Positions 1 through 12,123 of a DNA stretch of 64,000 bases are shown here, piece after piece. Position 1 is the first letter of the stretch; the number at the start of each line of letters is the position of its first letter. Below the pieces are notes generated by a model, which worked only from the letters and a program-made list of their open reading frames with translations, did no database searches and was not told the origin of the DNA. Origin of the DNA: Adiantum capillus-veneris (taxonomy: Eukaryota > Streptophyta > Polypodiopsida > Polypodiales > Pteridaceae); the NCBI GenBank assembly GCA_014529385.2, contig CM043944.1:174543240-174607239 (forward strand), read 5' to 3'. The position numbers and the translations under genes are program-made.

Positions 1-639
1 AACATCTTTCTCCAACAACTCCTGACTAGCAATCACATAGTGAATTCTCTCACCCATGTCAATTTTTGGCTTAAGAACAAGTGTCTTCAAGTGTTAAGCA
101 TAGATAATTGCATCTTAGAGAGGTCTTTCCTTCACATTCGGTTGAAAAAAAGCACAAAGTTTCCTTGCCACAGCCATGTAGGGCATATCTTGTAATATCA
201 ACTTGTTCCAAAAGACAACAATTCGGATAGAAAGCTTATATTCTTTCATACATTCAACAAACATACCAATCAAAGCATTGTCAAAAACCCTGTTTTTCAT
301 ATATATCAACCAAAGCATTACCATGCACGACATTTGGCATGCCTACCAGTCAATGCATGGATAAGCACGTCATTTATCTCTAGTAGCCCTTGTCTGGCAA
401 GAAGATTGGATGGCAATCTACACCAAATCTATCAAAGTGTGCAATGACTCTTAGATTCCTGATTCTCTACCCATGCTTGCAAAGCAACATGACATTCACC
501 CCCTTTGACCCTACACATCCTCCGGTATGTGTGAACTTTTAGAAGTCATCTAAGTCAACATCTTCATCTAAACACTCATCTTCATCTCATTGAAATACAT
601 GCCTTCAGGCACACTCAAGGCTCCATCTTCAATTTGAAG
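1..639. other. no recognised gene
   Basis: AT-rich sequence with only short open frames on either strand. It may be the downstream part of the gypsy relic that follows, but I see no motif that shows it. Confidence 0.4.
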
Positions 640-1420
640 TTTTGCATCTCTCTTTTTATATATTTTGACATGTTTACTCACAATTGGAACCTACAACTCT
701 ATGCCATCCATTTCACATAGGGTATAGTAGCATTAGGAAAAGCATGTTTAACCACATAGGGGCCAAATTAATCATCTTGTGCATAGATGCATATTGATTG
801 TCCAAATTTCTATCATAAACAAGAACCCAATCACCTTCTTGAATAATACTTGGCCTAAGCCTATGCCGTTTGTCAAAAGCATCCTTATGTTCTTAAAATG
901 AGCATTCTTCAATTTTTCTTTTGCAACTTCATCCTTACTTCTCCTTTCTAGTTGTCGAATCAAAAGGAGCAAATCTTCCATGCTCGTTTCTTTATCCCAA
1001 GGCAATTTACTTCATGATGTAACCACCACCTCCTCTAGAGGAACAATAGGCTTCTGACCATACATAAGTTTTGATGGCATGAAACGTTCAACTTTGTTGT
1101 GTGTAGTGAGGTCTGCTACCCTTAAAGCATATGGAAATAACCAAGGACAATCCCCAATATGACCCTTACATGCTTTAGCCAATGCCTTGATAATGGGAGG
1201 ATGCCCCCTTTCACTCTTACCATTCCCTTCTGGATTGTATGCAATAGAGTGATAATACCCATATGATAAAAAAAAGTATCATGCTTCATCAGCATCCAAC
1301 TCTCCTCTATCTTCAGTAATTTTTCCAACACAACCAAATATGCATATTTCATTGTCCAACAAAAACTTTCATACTACACTTGTAGCTTTGGTTCACAAAG
1401 CCCTCCCTTCAACTTGGTTT
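640..1420 (-). pseudogene. Ty3/gypsy integrase relic
   Basis: Minus-strand translation in shifting frames gives gypsy integrase segments. One at about 1090-1250 contains NPEGNGKSERGHPP followed by a stretch ending in FMPSKLMYG, which matches the end of the integrase core with its catalytic Glu region. One at about 760-880 contains DKRHRLRP and EGDWVLVYDRNLDNQ, the usual C-terminal integrase wording before the chromodomain or GPY/F module. At least one frameshift lies between them, near 880. No LTR or other coding part is recognisable nearby, so this is an isolated dead fragment. Family assignment rests on motif recall. Confidence 0.75.
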
Positions 1421-1629
1421 GTCAAGTCTTTTGTGGCAAGCACGGTGTAACTCATTTTCCATAAACCTATGGGCATGGTAATCAAATTGACTACCCACTT
1501 GTAATGCACACATAATGGATATGTTGGATGTTATCCGTCATGATACTTTACAGTTGAATACATTTTATATATAGCACATCTTTATACATACCCTTCCATC
1601 AATACCAATCTTTGATTCTTGGTAAACTC

Positions 1630-1815
1630 CCATGTCACCAGTCTATAGTGACTCATGAAATTCCCATGTGACCAATCTATAGTAATGTGATGTGACCAAT
1701 CTGTAGTGACGCGTGAAATTCTTTAAGTACATAGAGTTGTAATTCCCATGTGACCAATATATAGTAACGCGATGTGACCAATCTATAGTGACGCGTGAAA
1801 TTATTTAAGTACTAT
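1630..1815. repeat. minisatellite built on GTGACCAATCTATAGTGACGC
   Basis: A core close to GTGACCAATCTATAGT recurs about five times. Two copies of a compound unit of about 75-80 bp can be aligned, starting near 1664 and 1746, each ending in GTGACGCGTGAAATT followed by TTTAAGTAC. A divergent partial copy precedes them at about 1630. No coding potential is seen. Confidence 0.75.
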
Positions 1816-2459
1816 CCAAAGGATACACCACTATTAAAAAACTCTCTAATTTAACATTTTTCCAAATGAAACACCAAGAAATATTGATTGCAAGAATAAG
1901 AGGCTATGTGAGAGTCCTTGAGAAGATGTATGGGATATTTGAAAACACTTTTTCTTATAATTCTTTGCTTACATATGTCCTTTTTGTTAGGTGAAACTCT
2001 TGTCTCCGATGTCCCAAAAGGCATAGACTAAATCTCTAATTTCACTTATGATAATAGTACATTGAGGCAATTTGTCTCTCACAAGAACCCAATGGTAACA
2101 ATTCATCCTCATCTTTCATCTCCATGTGAGAACTAGTTGTTGCTTTTGTTGATGAGTGGGGGACCTTGAGATGATTGAATGTGTTACAAGCACCAGAGAC
2201 AAGAGTCAATTTGACGTTTGAATTTTGGAGCTTGAAGAATGTTTGATGGTACATGAGCTACCGAAACATCTCCTTTTGTTTGTTTATTGAGAGCCCTTGG
2301 GTCTTCTTGCACCAACATTGAGCCATAGGTGAGCATATGTTCTTTTTTTACCTAGTACTTGGTTAATTTGATGTCAATGAAAGTAGGCACACTCATTTCC
2401 ATGGCATCCAATGTATATGGTGGCTTTAAGTCAACGTGGTTGTATGGACTCCCATGGAT

Positions 2460-2462
<3 letters not shown>
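1816..2462. other. no recognised gene
   Basis: Only short open frames without recognisable domains. Nothing supportable seen. Confidence 0.4.

Positions 2463-2515
<53 letters not shown>
2463..2515. repeat. (CA)n-(TA)n microsatellite
   Basis: About twenty CA units run directly into six or seven TA units. The open frames across it (poly-Thr/His and Val/Cys) are artefacts of the repeat. Confidence 0.95.
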
Positions 2516-2642
2516 CATAGCCCTAGCTATGGAGGGCATTGAGCTACTGCACAGCAACATGCATATCTCAAAGAGAGAGAGAGAGAGACTTATGGCTCTG
2601 GATATAGAGGTCACTGAGCTACTGCCCAACGACATGCACAAC

Positions 2643-2645
<3 letters not shown>

Positions 2646-2693
<48 letters not shown>
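2646..2693. repeat. (GA)n microsatellite
   Basis: About 24 GA units, with a shorter GA run at about 2572-2588. The Arg-Glu and Ser-Leu repeat frames across it are not genes. Confidence 0.95.
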
Positions 2694-2699
<6 letters not shown>

Positions 2700-4225
2700 G
2701 GAGGGAGTAAGGGAGAGGCTATGGATTCTAGTAGAGTATGTAGCAACAACATTGCAGTAGCCACCACACAGTCGATCAACTAACTCCCCCTCTACCCCAC
2801 ATTGTGAAGGACCCATGTTTCAGTTTTTATAACGTTTATAAAAAGAAGCTTATAAAAACTAGGCCATTATTTAAAAATAGTAAACACTTTCTCTTTTACT
2901 AGCTCAATTTCACTTGAAAATATGTAAAATTTCATACAAAGAACCCCCAATCCAATGTGGTTTCAAAGACGCCCCTTTTTGTACCAACAAACCCTACTTT
3001 CAGCCTAATGTCTCTTAGAAGCAAATTTTGGGACCAATGTCAACAAGTTCGCACTAGCTGTGCGATGATGCCCTTGGGATAGCTCAATGTATCGATCCAC
3101 ATGGAAAGATGCAATACGCTTTCTCATTGAATGGAAATGAAATCTGTTTCAGGGGATGATATGAGATGCATGGGATTCCAAAGACATCATTTTACAGGTA
3201 CAAGAAACAATTTGAAATAAAGGTGCTAGTATTCTTGCATGGGAGCACGACCATGTGGTGGGAAGGTCAAGGGACCATGTTGGAAATAATTTACAACAGA
3301 TGTTTCACAAGAAAAATTAGGGTTTTTTTTTATCTTTACATAGAATTTTAAAATATTCAATAATGTTGAAGCATTGCTCTACAATAATTGTTATTCTCTT
3401 GGCCACAACAGCAATGCACGCAATTTCTATCTCCCTTTGTCCTTAAAAAACATCAAGCAAGGTCTAGATTCATGCTCCCAACTCAATCACATAATTTTGA
3501 AGAGTCCTCCAAGGCAGTCATAGAGCTCATTAAGATTGACTCTCTCTCCATTTTTCATGCCAATTGTTCATGACCACGATTAGTTATTCAACCTGCAATC
3601 TTCAAGGGATATCAAATTACAAAAGTGAACCTACAAGCATGAAGTGCTTAAATTCTCCCCATACAAAGAGAAAAAGAGGAAACCCTTTTACGGAAGTAAA
3701 ATAGGGTATACCCTTATGTCTCTCTTCAAATCTCTTTATATGGTCAATTGAGCAAAGAGAACCAGCATCTTCAATTTTGCAATTCTCCAACGGGCAAAAC
3801 CAAAGAATTTCTCTACATACTTCAGGTTTCTTAGCTAGCTTTTTAAGGATTCTTGGATATCATTCAATAATATACACATCAATATCTTGGATATCTATTG
3901 CTATCATTTTGGAAGCTCATTACAAGCTATGTTAATTGATCAAAATCGGGAAATCTCAACACAAAATGTCATCTATCTCCACAACTTAAATGGCAAGATG
4001 TTGAGAGTAGATCTGATTTTTTTCATTGCCAGTTGTATTGCAAAAAAATTTGTATTTATCAACCCTAAAGCCCTTAAAAATCCCTCTTTTTCATTAAGCT
4101 ATGTATGCCCTAGTCATGATTTTTGGTGATGATGTGATCATTCTCGTCTTGTCAAGGAGCTAGACACTGCCAAGGTGATAATCCTTCGGTAAGACCTCTC
4201 TTCACACACATACCTTTCATCACCA
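2700..4225. other. no recognised gene
   Basis: AT-rich, short open frames only (longest about 80 codons), no domain recognised. It may include decayed 5' sequence of the copia relic that follows, but I cannot show it. Confidence 0.4.
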
Positions 4226-5060
4226 TTAGCCTCTTGTACACATGGGGAAATTTTCTTTAGAGAAAATTAACGGTTATGGCTTTCACATATGGCAAGTGAA
4301 CGTTAGAGGTCGTCCCATGAAAAGAGCCTTTGGGGGGTAGTCAGGGATAACCATAAGAAGGAGATATGCATGCTGCACTAGCCCAATTCCAAGCAAAGGA
4401 TGAACAAGCTTTGGTTATTCTCATTAGCTTTCTTTATAACAACTATGTGCTTTTCTAAAATGAAGCCTCTTTTGCATATGTTGCTTGGACCATACTTGAG
4501 AAAAAATTTGGAGATGCTTGGACCATTCTTGAGAAGAATTTTGGAGCCAAAATCAGGCATTTGACGGCGTCTTTGAAGACAGACGTTTATAAAATCAGCA
4601 TGGGTGATGGAGAAGACATCTCAAGACTCATCGATAGGCTTAAGAATCTATGTGCTTAGCTTTCATCCAGCCAAGTCCGAGTGGAAAACAAAGACAAAGT
4701 TTCTCTTCTACTAAATGCCTTGGGCCAAAGGAATATGACAACATAGTGATCAAGATCCATGTCCAAGCTTGGAAGAAGTCACCAATTCTCTACATGAAGG
4801 GGGAAGGAAGATCAACAGAAAGTAGAAATTCCCAAGGTAATCAAGCTCTTCATTTCATCAAGGTTTAAAGCTAAAAAGGATTGCACCCATTGTGGGAGAA
4901 CAAACCATCAAAGTAAAGATTGCTTTCAAGTGATCCCTTGCCCACATCATTACAAGACAAATTATCCCACCTTCTTCAAAGACAAAGTTAAAGCTCCAAA
5001 TCAAACCAAACACAAAGGCAGAGTCAACCACATTAAAGAAGGAGGCGGTACCACTTCATA
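4226..5060 (+). pseudogene. Ty1/copia gag relic with zinc knuckle (element K)
   Basis: Plus-strand gag of the copia (UBN2-like) type, broken by stops and at least two frameshifts. Recognisable parts: a WQVNVRG-like start near 4285; an open stretch at about 4380-4660 containing LEKNFGAK and MGDGEDISRLIDRLKNLC, the usual capsid helices; and at about 4877-4925 a CCHC knuckle, CTHCGRTNHQSKDC (C-X2-C-X4-H-X4-C), which would bind RNA during packaging. There is a short local duplication of the TTGGAGATGCTTGGACCAT kind near 4490-4540. No protease, integrase or RT follows; the sequence goes within 300 bp to a polypurine tract and LTR, so the pol part has been deleted. Confidence 0.75.
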
Positions 5061-5347
5061 TGTCATGGCATGGATTATCTTGTGAGCACTCCTCACTCAT
5101 GTTAGAAAAGCTTAACTATACCCAATCTTTTTTAAGGAGCTACTCTTTGAGTTTTTCTACTAGCCCTTTAGTTATACCTCTTAGGTGTTGTCAATAAAGC
5201 ATGTACTCGTGTAGGATGGTTTGTCTTATCTCTTGTAATTATAAGGAAGTTTTGTTGTCATTATACTTCCTTTGCTCAAGGGGAGGACCTATAAGTCACC
5301 TTGTGAAGAGTCTCTTGTTTTGTCTTGTGTCATCCATACCCCTAGGT

Positions 5348-5577
5348 TTAAGGAGAGGAATGTTGGCATTAAACCTAGGTCTAGTCTCCTTAAATTGATG
5401 GGTTGAATCTTGCAAATAAAGCCCAAAATCTAGCTCAACACTCAAAGGCTACAAGCCTATAAAGATGTAATCACTTTTCACTTTCATCTCAATGCAATCC
5501 TAGTTTTCTTTCCAACCATTATGGTTCTTTTATATTTCATCATCTTCCTCTTGAGAATAAGGTTTCTTTGGTCATCA
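5348..5577 (+). repeat. polypurine tract and 3' LTR of copia element K
   Basis: TTAAGGAGAGGAA at 5348-5360 is a typical polypurine tract. It is followed at once by TGTTGGCATTAAACC, the TGTTGG start common in copia LTRs. Inside are an AATAAAG signal near 5417 and a TATAAAG near 5450. The right end is placed at a CA near 5574-5577 by inference. The orientation agrees with the gag relic about 300 bp upstream. No second LTR copy was found, so the end and any target-site duplication stay unconfirmed. Confidence 0.55.
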
Positions 5578-6128
5578 ATAATACCTTCCTTGGAAAGATA
5601 CATGTCAACCTCAATGAATGGCATCGCATGAATAAAGCTTTCTTCTTTAAATGAATGATCGAATGTATGACTTCAATAAATGATCTTTCTTGTAACCTCG
5701 AAATGGATATAATGGAATCTAGTAAGATTCAAACACTCCCTAACAATAGCACATGCTACTACAATGTGGTACCTCTTAAGATAATTTCTTTTTCCGATAA
5801 ATTAATATGAATCATGTTGATGCAACTACAAGGAATCCCAAGAATAATGAAAGGAACGTTTATGGCATCAATGTAAGGTAATGAAGAAGTAAATGCTTAT
5901 CCATGTTCTTCTTCAATATTTATAAGGAAAGATGTGTGTCTCATAGGAATATACTTGTGGCAGACTATGTCTCTCAAGCACTGCATAGATTTTCTTCATA
6001 TGGTGGAATGGTGAACGTGGAATAAGTAATAACAGTTGAGGCTACGGATTGATTCTCTCAAGTACCAAGTAGACTAGCCATGTACTATGGAACCATGTCT
6101 ATGCTAACAGTGGATCTAATACAATATG

Positions 6129-6130
<2 letters not shown>
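5578..6130. other. no recognised gene
   Basis: Unique-looking AT-rich sequence; nothing supportable seen. Confidence 0.4.

Positions 6131-6214
<84 letters not shown>
6131..6214. repeat. (CT)42 microsatellite
   Basis: An uninterrupted CT/GA run of about 84 bp, the longest perfect dinucleotide tract in the left third. The Ser-Leu frame across it is an artefact. Confidence 0.95.
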
Positions 6215-6217
<3 letters not shown>

Positions 6218-7257
6218 AATGTAAGGGCTGGTAATGTCAATATAAGTTTAATTCAAGCTTAAAATTCTCTAGAAGAAATTAAATGTCAATTTGATCAGTA
6301 AAAAACACTCTAGAGTGACGAAAATAAAGATCGAAGGCTTGATGAGAAATTTCTTTCTAACCTAGAGGGAGAAATCTATCCATATTTGCCCTAGAATGGA
6401 ATACATAATTAGTGGTTAAGCTAAAATTAGTCTAAGCAATACAGCCTCTTGATCACTAAAAGTTGTTGTATAATGATCAAAATGAAAATCTACGACTTTA
6501 TGGGGAATTTTCTCTCTTGGCTAGAGAGACAAAATGATTGTGTTTGCCTTAAATGAGCTACAGATTTCAAGGGAATGGAAATATGCTTATGAATATTAAA
6601 TGAAAATTGGAACATTCAAAGCCACTTGGATATTCTTTAGTGGTTCTGATGAATATTTTGACTTGAGAAGCCCCTGTAAAAGGAGGAAAAAAAAGTGGGC
6701 AATTGTAACGACAAACTAAGCATGCAAGGTGTGTCTACTAATGAAGTAGCTTCTTTGTTATTTTGAGTTGAGAAATGGCACCCCCTACAATTGAAGGTGT
6801 ATACATATGTGTGTGTGAAGAGCATGCCAAGGTAGCCTATGTATACTTAGCCTCAACTTGAAGCTCTTTCATACTTCCATATGTCTCTCTCTTCTATTCT
6901 TACTATAGCTACCTGCTTAACTAAAACCCAAAATCCTTCTTTGTTTTAGTTATGTAATCAAGATAGTCTACTTAGCACCTAAACCTAATCTCTCTTCCTT
7001 TTTGCAGAGCTACCCATTAAATTGTCACAAGTAAGTTTGGGTCAATTTAGTTTGATACCCATTCACTAACTTTAGCTAAAAATCTTCCAAGATCTTGAAG
7101 TGGGAGGGCCTTTGGAAAATTGCCAAAAAAATTAAAGGGATTCACAAAAAAATTTGGGTCATCTTAGCTTTTCTAGCATCTACATTGTTTTTTGGCTTAT
7201 TGCATATAAATATTGAACCATCATACATGTACCATAAGGGGGTTGCTTTCATGGAAA

Positions 7258-7262
<5 letters not shown>
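6215..7262. other. no recognised gene
   Basis: Only short open frames; nothing supportable seen. Confidence 0.4.
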
Positions 7263-7314
<52 letters not shown>

Positions 7315-7315
7315 G
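7263..7315. repeat. compound (GT)n-(GA)n microsatellite
   Basis: About 15 GT units pass directly into about 11 GA units. The open frames crossing it (Cys-Val then Arg-Glu) are artefacts. Confidence 0.95.
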
Positions 7316-7689
7316 GCCTAAAGAGAAGCGATTGGAGAGAGATTATGATGCAAGAGAAAAAGAGACATACCAAGAGGCACACAAAATTCCATTTAATTGC
7401 TCATCCCAAAACTCAAGAGAGATGTATGTTTTGTTTACTTCCGTAAGCTATTCATGAACCTTGCCTCCATCCTTGGTTTTCTCGCACCTTGTCTACCTTA
7501 TTGCTAGACTAGATACTTGTGCAAACACCAAGTAGCCCACGGCACACCTATGGGGAAAATTTTAATTTTTTCCCAAACCTTGAATTCAAATCCCCCACAA
7601 CCCTTAATTGACAACATCTTAGTTCTAGTGGAGTCACATGATGCAAAGTACACTATTATAACCCATGTGCCTCCTATTGGCACGTAGTA

Positions 7690-7875
7690 TGTTTTATTCA
7701 AATCATTTCAAGATTCCTCCGATTTCGTTTCTTACCTTACCTCTCAGGGCATTGCTTTAGTACCTCTGTAAAAGGTAGATGGCAGGCTCGAACCCATAAC
7801 CATTCTTTCAACGGCCTTATTGAGATGTATCGTAGCCACTCAAGCAACCAAGTTGAGCTCCTCCTAGGCTTCAAT
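7690..7875 (-). mobile_element. possible tRNA-derived SINE
   Basis: On the minus strand GAGCTCAACTTGG (about 7848-7860) resembles a pol III box A. GGTTCGAGCCTG (about 7785-7798) is a near-perfect box B (GGTTCGANNCC). The spacing is about 50-60 bp, as in plant SINE heads. A body of about 100 bp follows towards an A-rich stretch near 7690. I could not find a convincing target-site duplication, so a degenerate tRNA relic is equally possible. Confidence 0.45.
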
Positions 7876-7880
7876 CCATG

Positions 7881-9945
7881 GGCAAAAAACTCTACGCGGC
7901 TCAAGCTCTCGGCACCTCCTTCTCACTCTCCACCCTCTGTCCCTACGCTACCTCTGCTCTTCTACCCTCCACCTTGCCCGCACGCCCTCCTGTCTATTGA
8001 CTGCTACGTCGCCCGACAACCGACATTGTGCTTCGACTTTCATTGCGTCCCTCGTATCTATCTACATTGATTCTTTGTAATTTCCGATTTAATCTGATTG
8101 GGCCCCCCCTACTACTAGAACACAAACTACATCATACAAAACCATCCAAGACCACCCATTCAAGCTTGAAAGGTTTACAATGCTTGGGAACCCAAGAAAA
8201 AAAGATGCATTGAATGCATAGCATAGAGCACAAAGAGGAAACCATTGGTACATCAGCAGTATTCAATTTAAGACTTCACACCTCAGCAATGAAATTTGTA
8301 ACCAAAACAAGAATTGAATATGAATCGATACCTTTAAATTCTCCTTGAATATTTCGTTTGTGAGAAGATAAGATATATTATGTTATTGATGTTTATTGGC
8401 AGATGAATAGATAAAGGTTACAAGGATTTGTTCACTTCTGGCGGCAATTATAAAGGAACATCAATTTTTAGCTTATACAAGCTTAGTCTATATGCAAACT
8501 CTATCTAGCTCATGCAAAATTCTAATTTTATCAACAATGGAATGTACCTCTATTTTACACACTTTACATCTTGACTAATAGAGATACATTTACGAGGGGT
8601 GTGTTCATTCACACAATAGGGCCAATTGATCCAAGCTATGCATGGTCCTCCTTGTGTGTTTTTAGATGAATTCAATGTTCATGTCCACAACAATTGTGTC
8701 TTCTTATCCTAGCATATTGATGATGCTACAACATCCTTATTTAATAGTTCAAATCAGCATGAAAATTTTCACTTTACGCAATCCAATTTTAGCTTCTGAA
8801 CTTGGAAACTTCACATTTTAGTCCCCTATGCTTTTTATAAACACTTTCAATCTTCTTCACTAAGCAAGTTACATTCTCAATCGTTGCAAGATACTTGGTT
8901 TAATTAGCTGCACCTCAAAACATTCCAACTATCCTGATAATTATCGATTTCAATTCCTTACACTTAAGCAATCTTCGGTTTCAATCCCTTTGCATATAAT
9001 CCGAGTGAGTTACACCCAAAAACTCTCTTCCAAATGATTGATTTCAAAAGATTCAAAACTTTCGAGTGTAGCAAACTAAAAAAATCATCACAGAAGGAAA
9101 GTCAAAGAATAACCATTGCTTTTTATGTGATTTGTGATTCGCAGGTGCTTGCGCTGCGCAATGAGCATTACATTGTGATTTGCGCATTGTAGCATAATTA
9201 TGATGCAATCAATTGTTATGGTTGATGATTTGTTGTTATTTTACGAATGTGTATACAGCTTATCATAGTACAATTGTTGTGGAGTCTACATAGCAAGTCC
9301 AACAATTGAGCCTTTCGTTGCCTACCTATGCTTTATTTGCCAATATTCTATTTGTCAAAAAACGATATTTTTAGATGTGTAAGCATCAATTGATGACTTG
9401 ATTATGTTTCATAAGGTGCAAGCAAGATTGAATCACCTTGCTCGTGTTCGTCTCCTCTTCTGTGAACACTCCTATCTTCTTTTAATTTTGAATGCGAAAA
9501 CAATTACATCTTAAGGTTCCCTTCACATCTTAAGACATGGAACTTATGTGCTCACATGCAAAATGAGCTTCTCAATGATGTGTGTATTCCATCCCTCCAA
9601 AGTCACGGTCCCACTTTCAATACTTTAGGTTGCTAAAATTTAGACTAGCTCTTTAGCAAGTGGAGGTTGCATCCTTGCCTGAATCAGTGTGAAACCTCTC
9701 AATGCGTCCATAATAATTGGTTTTTGGCACTGCATGGCCACACACGAGAGAAACACAGGGCAAGTTTGTATGGGATCTAGTAAACCAGATTTTCATCTCT
9801 CAACATGTGAACACTCCTTATTTTCAAAGAGATTTATATGAAAATTAGCCCATAAGCCATCGTGAAATAGGTGTCAAGGTGGAGACTAAGATGTGCAATC
9901 CCAAAATGCCAACAAATGAATGTTCCGATCTCCTCCAATAGGTCA
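7881..9945. other. no recognised gene; probably 3' flank or introns of the next gene
   Basis: AT-rich sequence with no long open frames and no transposon motifs. It lies downstream of the minus-strand gene at 9951-12871, so introns, terminal exons or 3' UTR may be hidden here. A cytosine-rich stretch with several stop-free codons at about 7900-8070 (plus) has no recognisable domain. Confidence 0.35.
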
Positions 9946-9950
9946 CTTAC

Positions 9951-9998
9951 CATTGCCGTCACTAACGAGCTCTGAATCTGGATCAATGATGGGTCCTT
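9951..9998 (-). CDS. candidate 48-bp internal exon of the host gene
   Basis: Flanked on the minus strand by an AG (9999-10000) and a consensus donor GTAAGT (9950-9945). It has 16 codons without a stop in phase 0, the phase left by the exon that ends at 10513. The upstream pyrimidine tract is weak, so the call rests on donor quality and phase only. Confidence 0.3.
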
Positions 9999-10512
9999 CT
10001 GTCCATATAGTTAAGCGGTCGTCAATTTTTCAGTCTTGACAGTTAATTTGTGATGAATAAAAACATAAGCATTTACCTTCTAAGTAATCAAAAGAACCAC
10101 TAGGATCATTCACCCATTTAGTATGATGGCTTCATCCGTTCAAACATTACAAGAATTTTCCAAGTTCATCACCCATTGGTCATCCACTCGGTCACTGATT
10201 GCAAATCAATTCATGTTAATTTAGGTGTACTTGAAGACCACTGTCAGTTTTTGTGGATTTAAACATGTTCATCTCCTGCTGCTATTTCGAGTTGAGAAAA
10301 TTACCTCTGAAATAACCGCATTTGGGATTGCTTAACATGCCTCCACTTTCTTACGTGCCTCGTTTTTCACTAAGAAGATGAAGGTTTTGCTCATAAAAGC
10401 TCACAAGCTAGCTCCAAGGCAAGAAAATGCAAAACAATAATATGCGAGTTTAATTATGAAACCGTATGATTAAGCCCAGAGCTGGAGACAAGGCTCTAAT
10501 GATGCAACTTAC

Positions 10513-12123
10513 CAACAGAGGGTACATGGACCGCAAATAGATATTATCGACTATCACCTCTGTCTCATCAGACCTGCAAGAGATTGTCAAAGCATTACTC
10601 CAGTGGTTCAACACAGTATGAGATGCAAGTATTCTGTTAAACCATTGCTCTTGTTTATGATACCTTAAAGCTTTAAATAAAACCATGGCTTCAGATTGCC
10701 CATCTAGCCCAACCTGGCTGATGCTGACCGCCTTCACTATTCGTTTCACATAAGGAATGTTAAAGGTTGTATGTGCTGCAGCTGCATCAATTTCTAGTAG
10801 AGACTCATTTTTTCCGGACAGATCAACTTCTATCTCAATTTCGCTGTTCATTTGGTTTTTTAAATCCTCATCCTCTGTTTTCTCACCATTTACCAATGAC
10901 ATCAGCACCTCCACATGTTCCACTTCCTTTGGAGGCAAAGAATCTCCCACAATCTCGGTTTCTGATACCACATTACCATCCTTTCTACTCTCTTCAAAGT
11001 CATAGCCTGTTTTCTCATCGTTGTCGACTAATTTCAGGAATTCTTCATTCTTCCTTTGCATTGATGGCATAGAGTACTTTATTTTCTTCCAGATTTTCAA
11101 ATCCTCATCTTCTGCTTTCTCAGCATTTACCGATAACATCAGCACCTCATGCTCCCCTTTCTTTGGTGGCAAAGAATGTCCCACAATCTCGGTTTTTAAT
11201 ACCGCATCACCATCCTTTCTACGTTCTTCAAAGTCATAGTCTGTGTTCCCATCATTGTCGACTAATTTCAGCAATTCTTCATTCTTCCTTTGCATTGATG
11301 GCATAGAGTGCTTCACTATCCAGCTTTCTAAATCATCATGGCTTATTTGGTGAGCAGTCCAAGAGACCGTTTCAGCTAGCTTCTCCCTACTCATCTTGCA
11401 CGACACACTTCGTATCCTGGATTTATCATCCTTGCGTGACTTCATGCTCTGCATTTGTTCACCCTCATTTTTGGGAAACAACCACTTCGCAGCTTTTGGG
11501 GGCAAATCCTCGAACCACGTCTTCTTTCTCTTGCCGCGAGGACCTGATTGATGCAGAGAAGCATCCACTAGAGCGCTTAAGGCAAGTTCCTGCCCCTCAG
11601 AGAGTTTTGCACAGCAATTGCTGTTTTCTTCTACCTGAGATAGAAGACGCTCCATCATTTCGTGTTGCGAACAGACAGACGCCAAAAACTTTGATGGATC
11701 TTCAAAAATAGTTTTATCACAAGCACTCCTCTTGATCTCACTTATGAGCTTGGCATAATTGATGAAATCGCACGAGCATTGCTCAGCATTCAATGCGAGG
11801 TACATGCCGTACATCCAAGTCCTTATATTGGTTAAAGCACTTGCCCACTCTGGGGTGCTGGCAAAGTTTCCGGCACACAACAATAAAGTGCGATCGAAAT
11901 CGTACCCCGCTGTTAAAGCATTCCCTTTCTGAAAGGAAGCAACAATATTCAAAGCCTTACAAAGCTCTTTTACATGTTCTGACAAGAGACTGAAACTTTC
12001 TAGCATTGAAACTTGCTTTCTCTTCATGCGGGCATTCAACCTGTGGTAATGCAACACACACATAAGGCCCCAAACCAGGGCAGTCATGTAAAATTCGAAA
12101 GAGAAGACAATACGCTGCTGAAG
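10513..12123 (-). CDS. large internal exon of an unrecognised host gene
   Basis: A 1611-bp (537-codon) open stretch, phase 0 at both ends. At the 3' side it meets a perfect donor (G|GTAAGT, 10512-10507). At the 5' side an AG precedes CTTCAG at 12123, below the pyrimidine-rich run at about 12145-12170; two other AGs there are possible, but the first puts a stop in frame. The protein starts hydrophobic and helical, then becomes charged. At about residues 260-410 it holds two tandem copies of a 74-78-residue acidic repeat, each beginning SMPSMQRKNEE and containing DYDFEE or a variant and SLPPK. No family is recognised, and I assign no function. The even codon structure, lack of stops and clean splice site argue for a real gene rather than a transposon. 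Confidence 0.7.

Noticed and set aside
2436-2783. Open frames of about 105-115 codons across (CA)n and (GA)n
   Set aside because: Their length comes from stop-free dinucleotide repeats (Arg-Glu, Ser-Leu, Thr-His); the flanks have no coding signal. The same holds at 6080-6262, 7095-7457, 16850-17308, 18155-18633, 46020-46090 and 60055-60355.
7825-8213. Plus-strand ORFs of 81 and 61 codons in a C-rich stretch
   Set aside because: Low-complexity Pro/Ser/Leu composition, no domain, no splice or promoter support.
10560-10580. Hammerhead ribozyme core (CTGATGAG on the minus strand)
   Set aside because: It lies inside a coding exon and no GAAA core or stems follow. No core was found next to the Penelope-like RT either.
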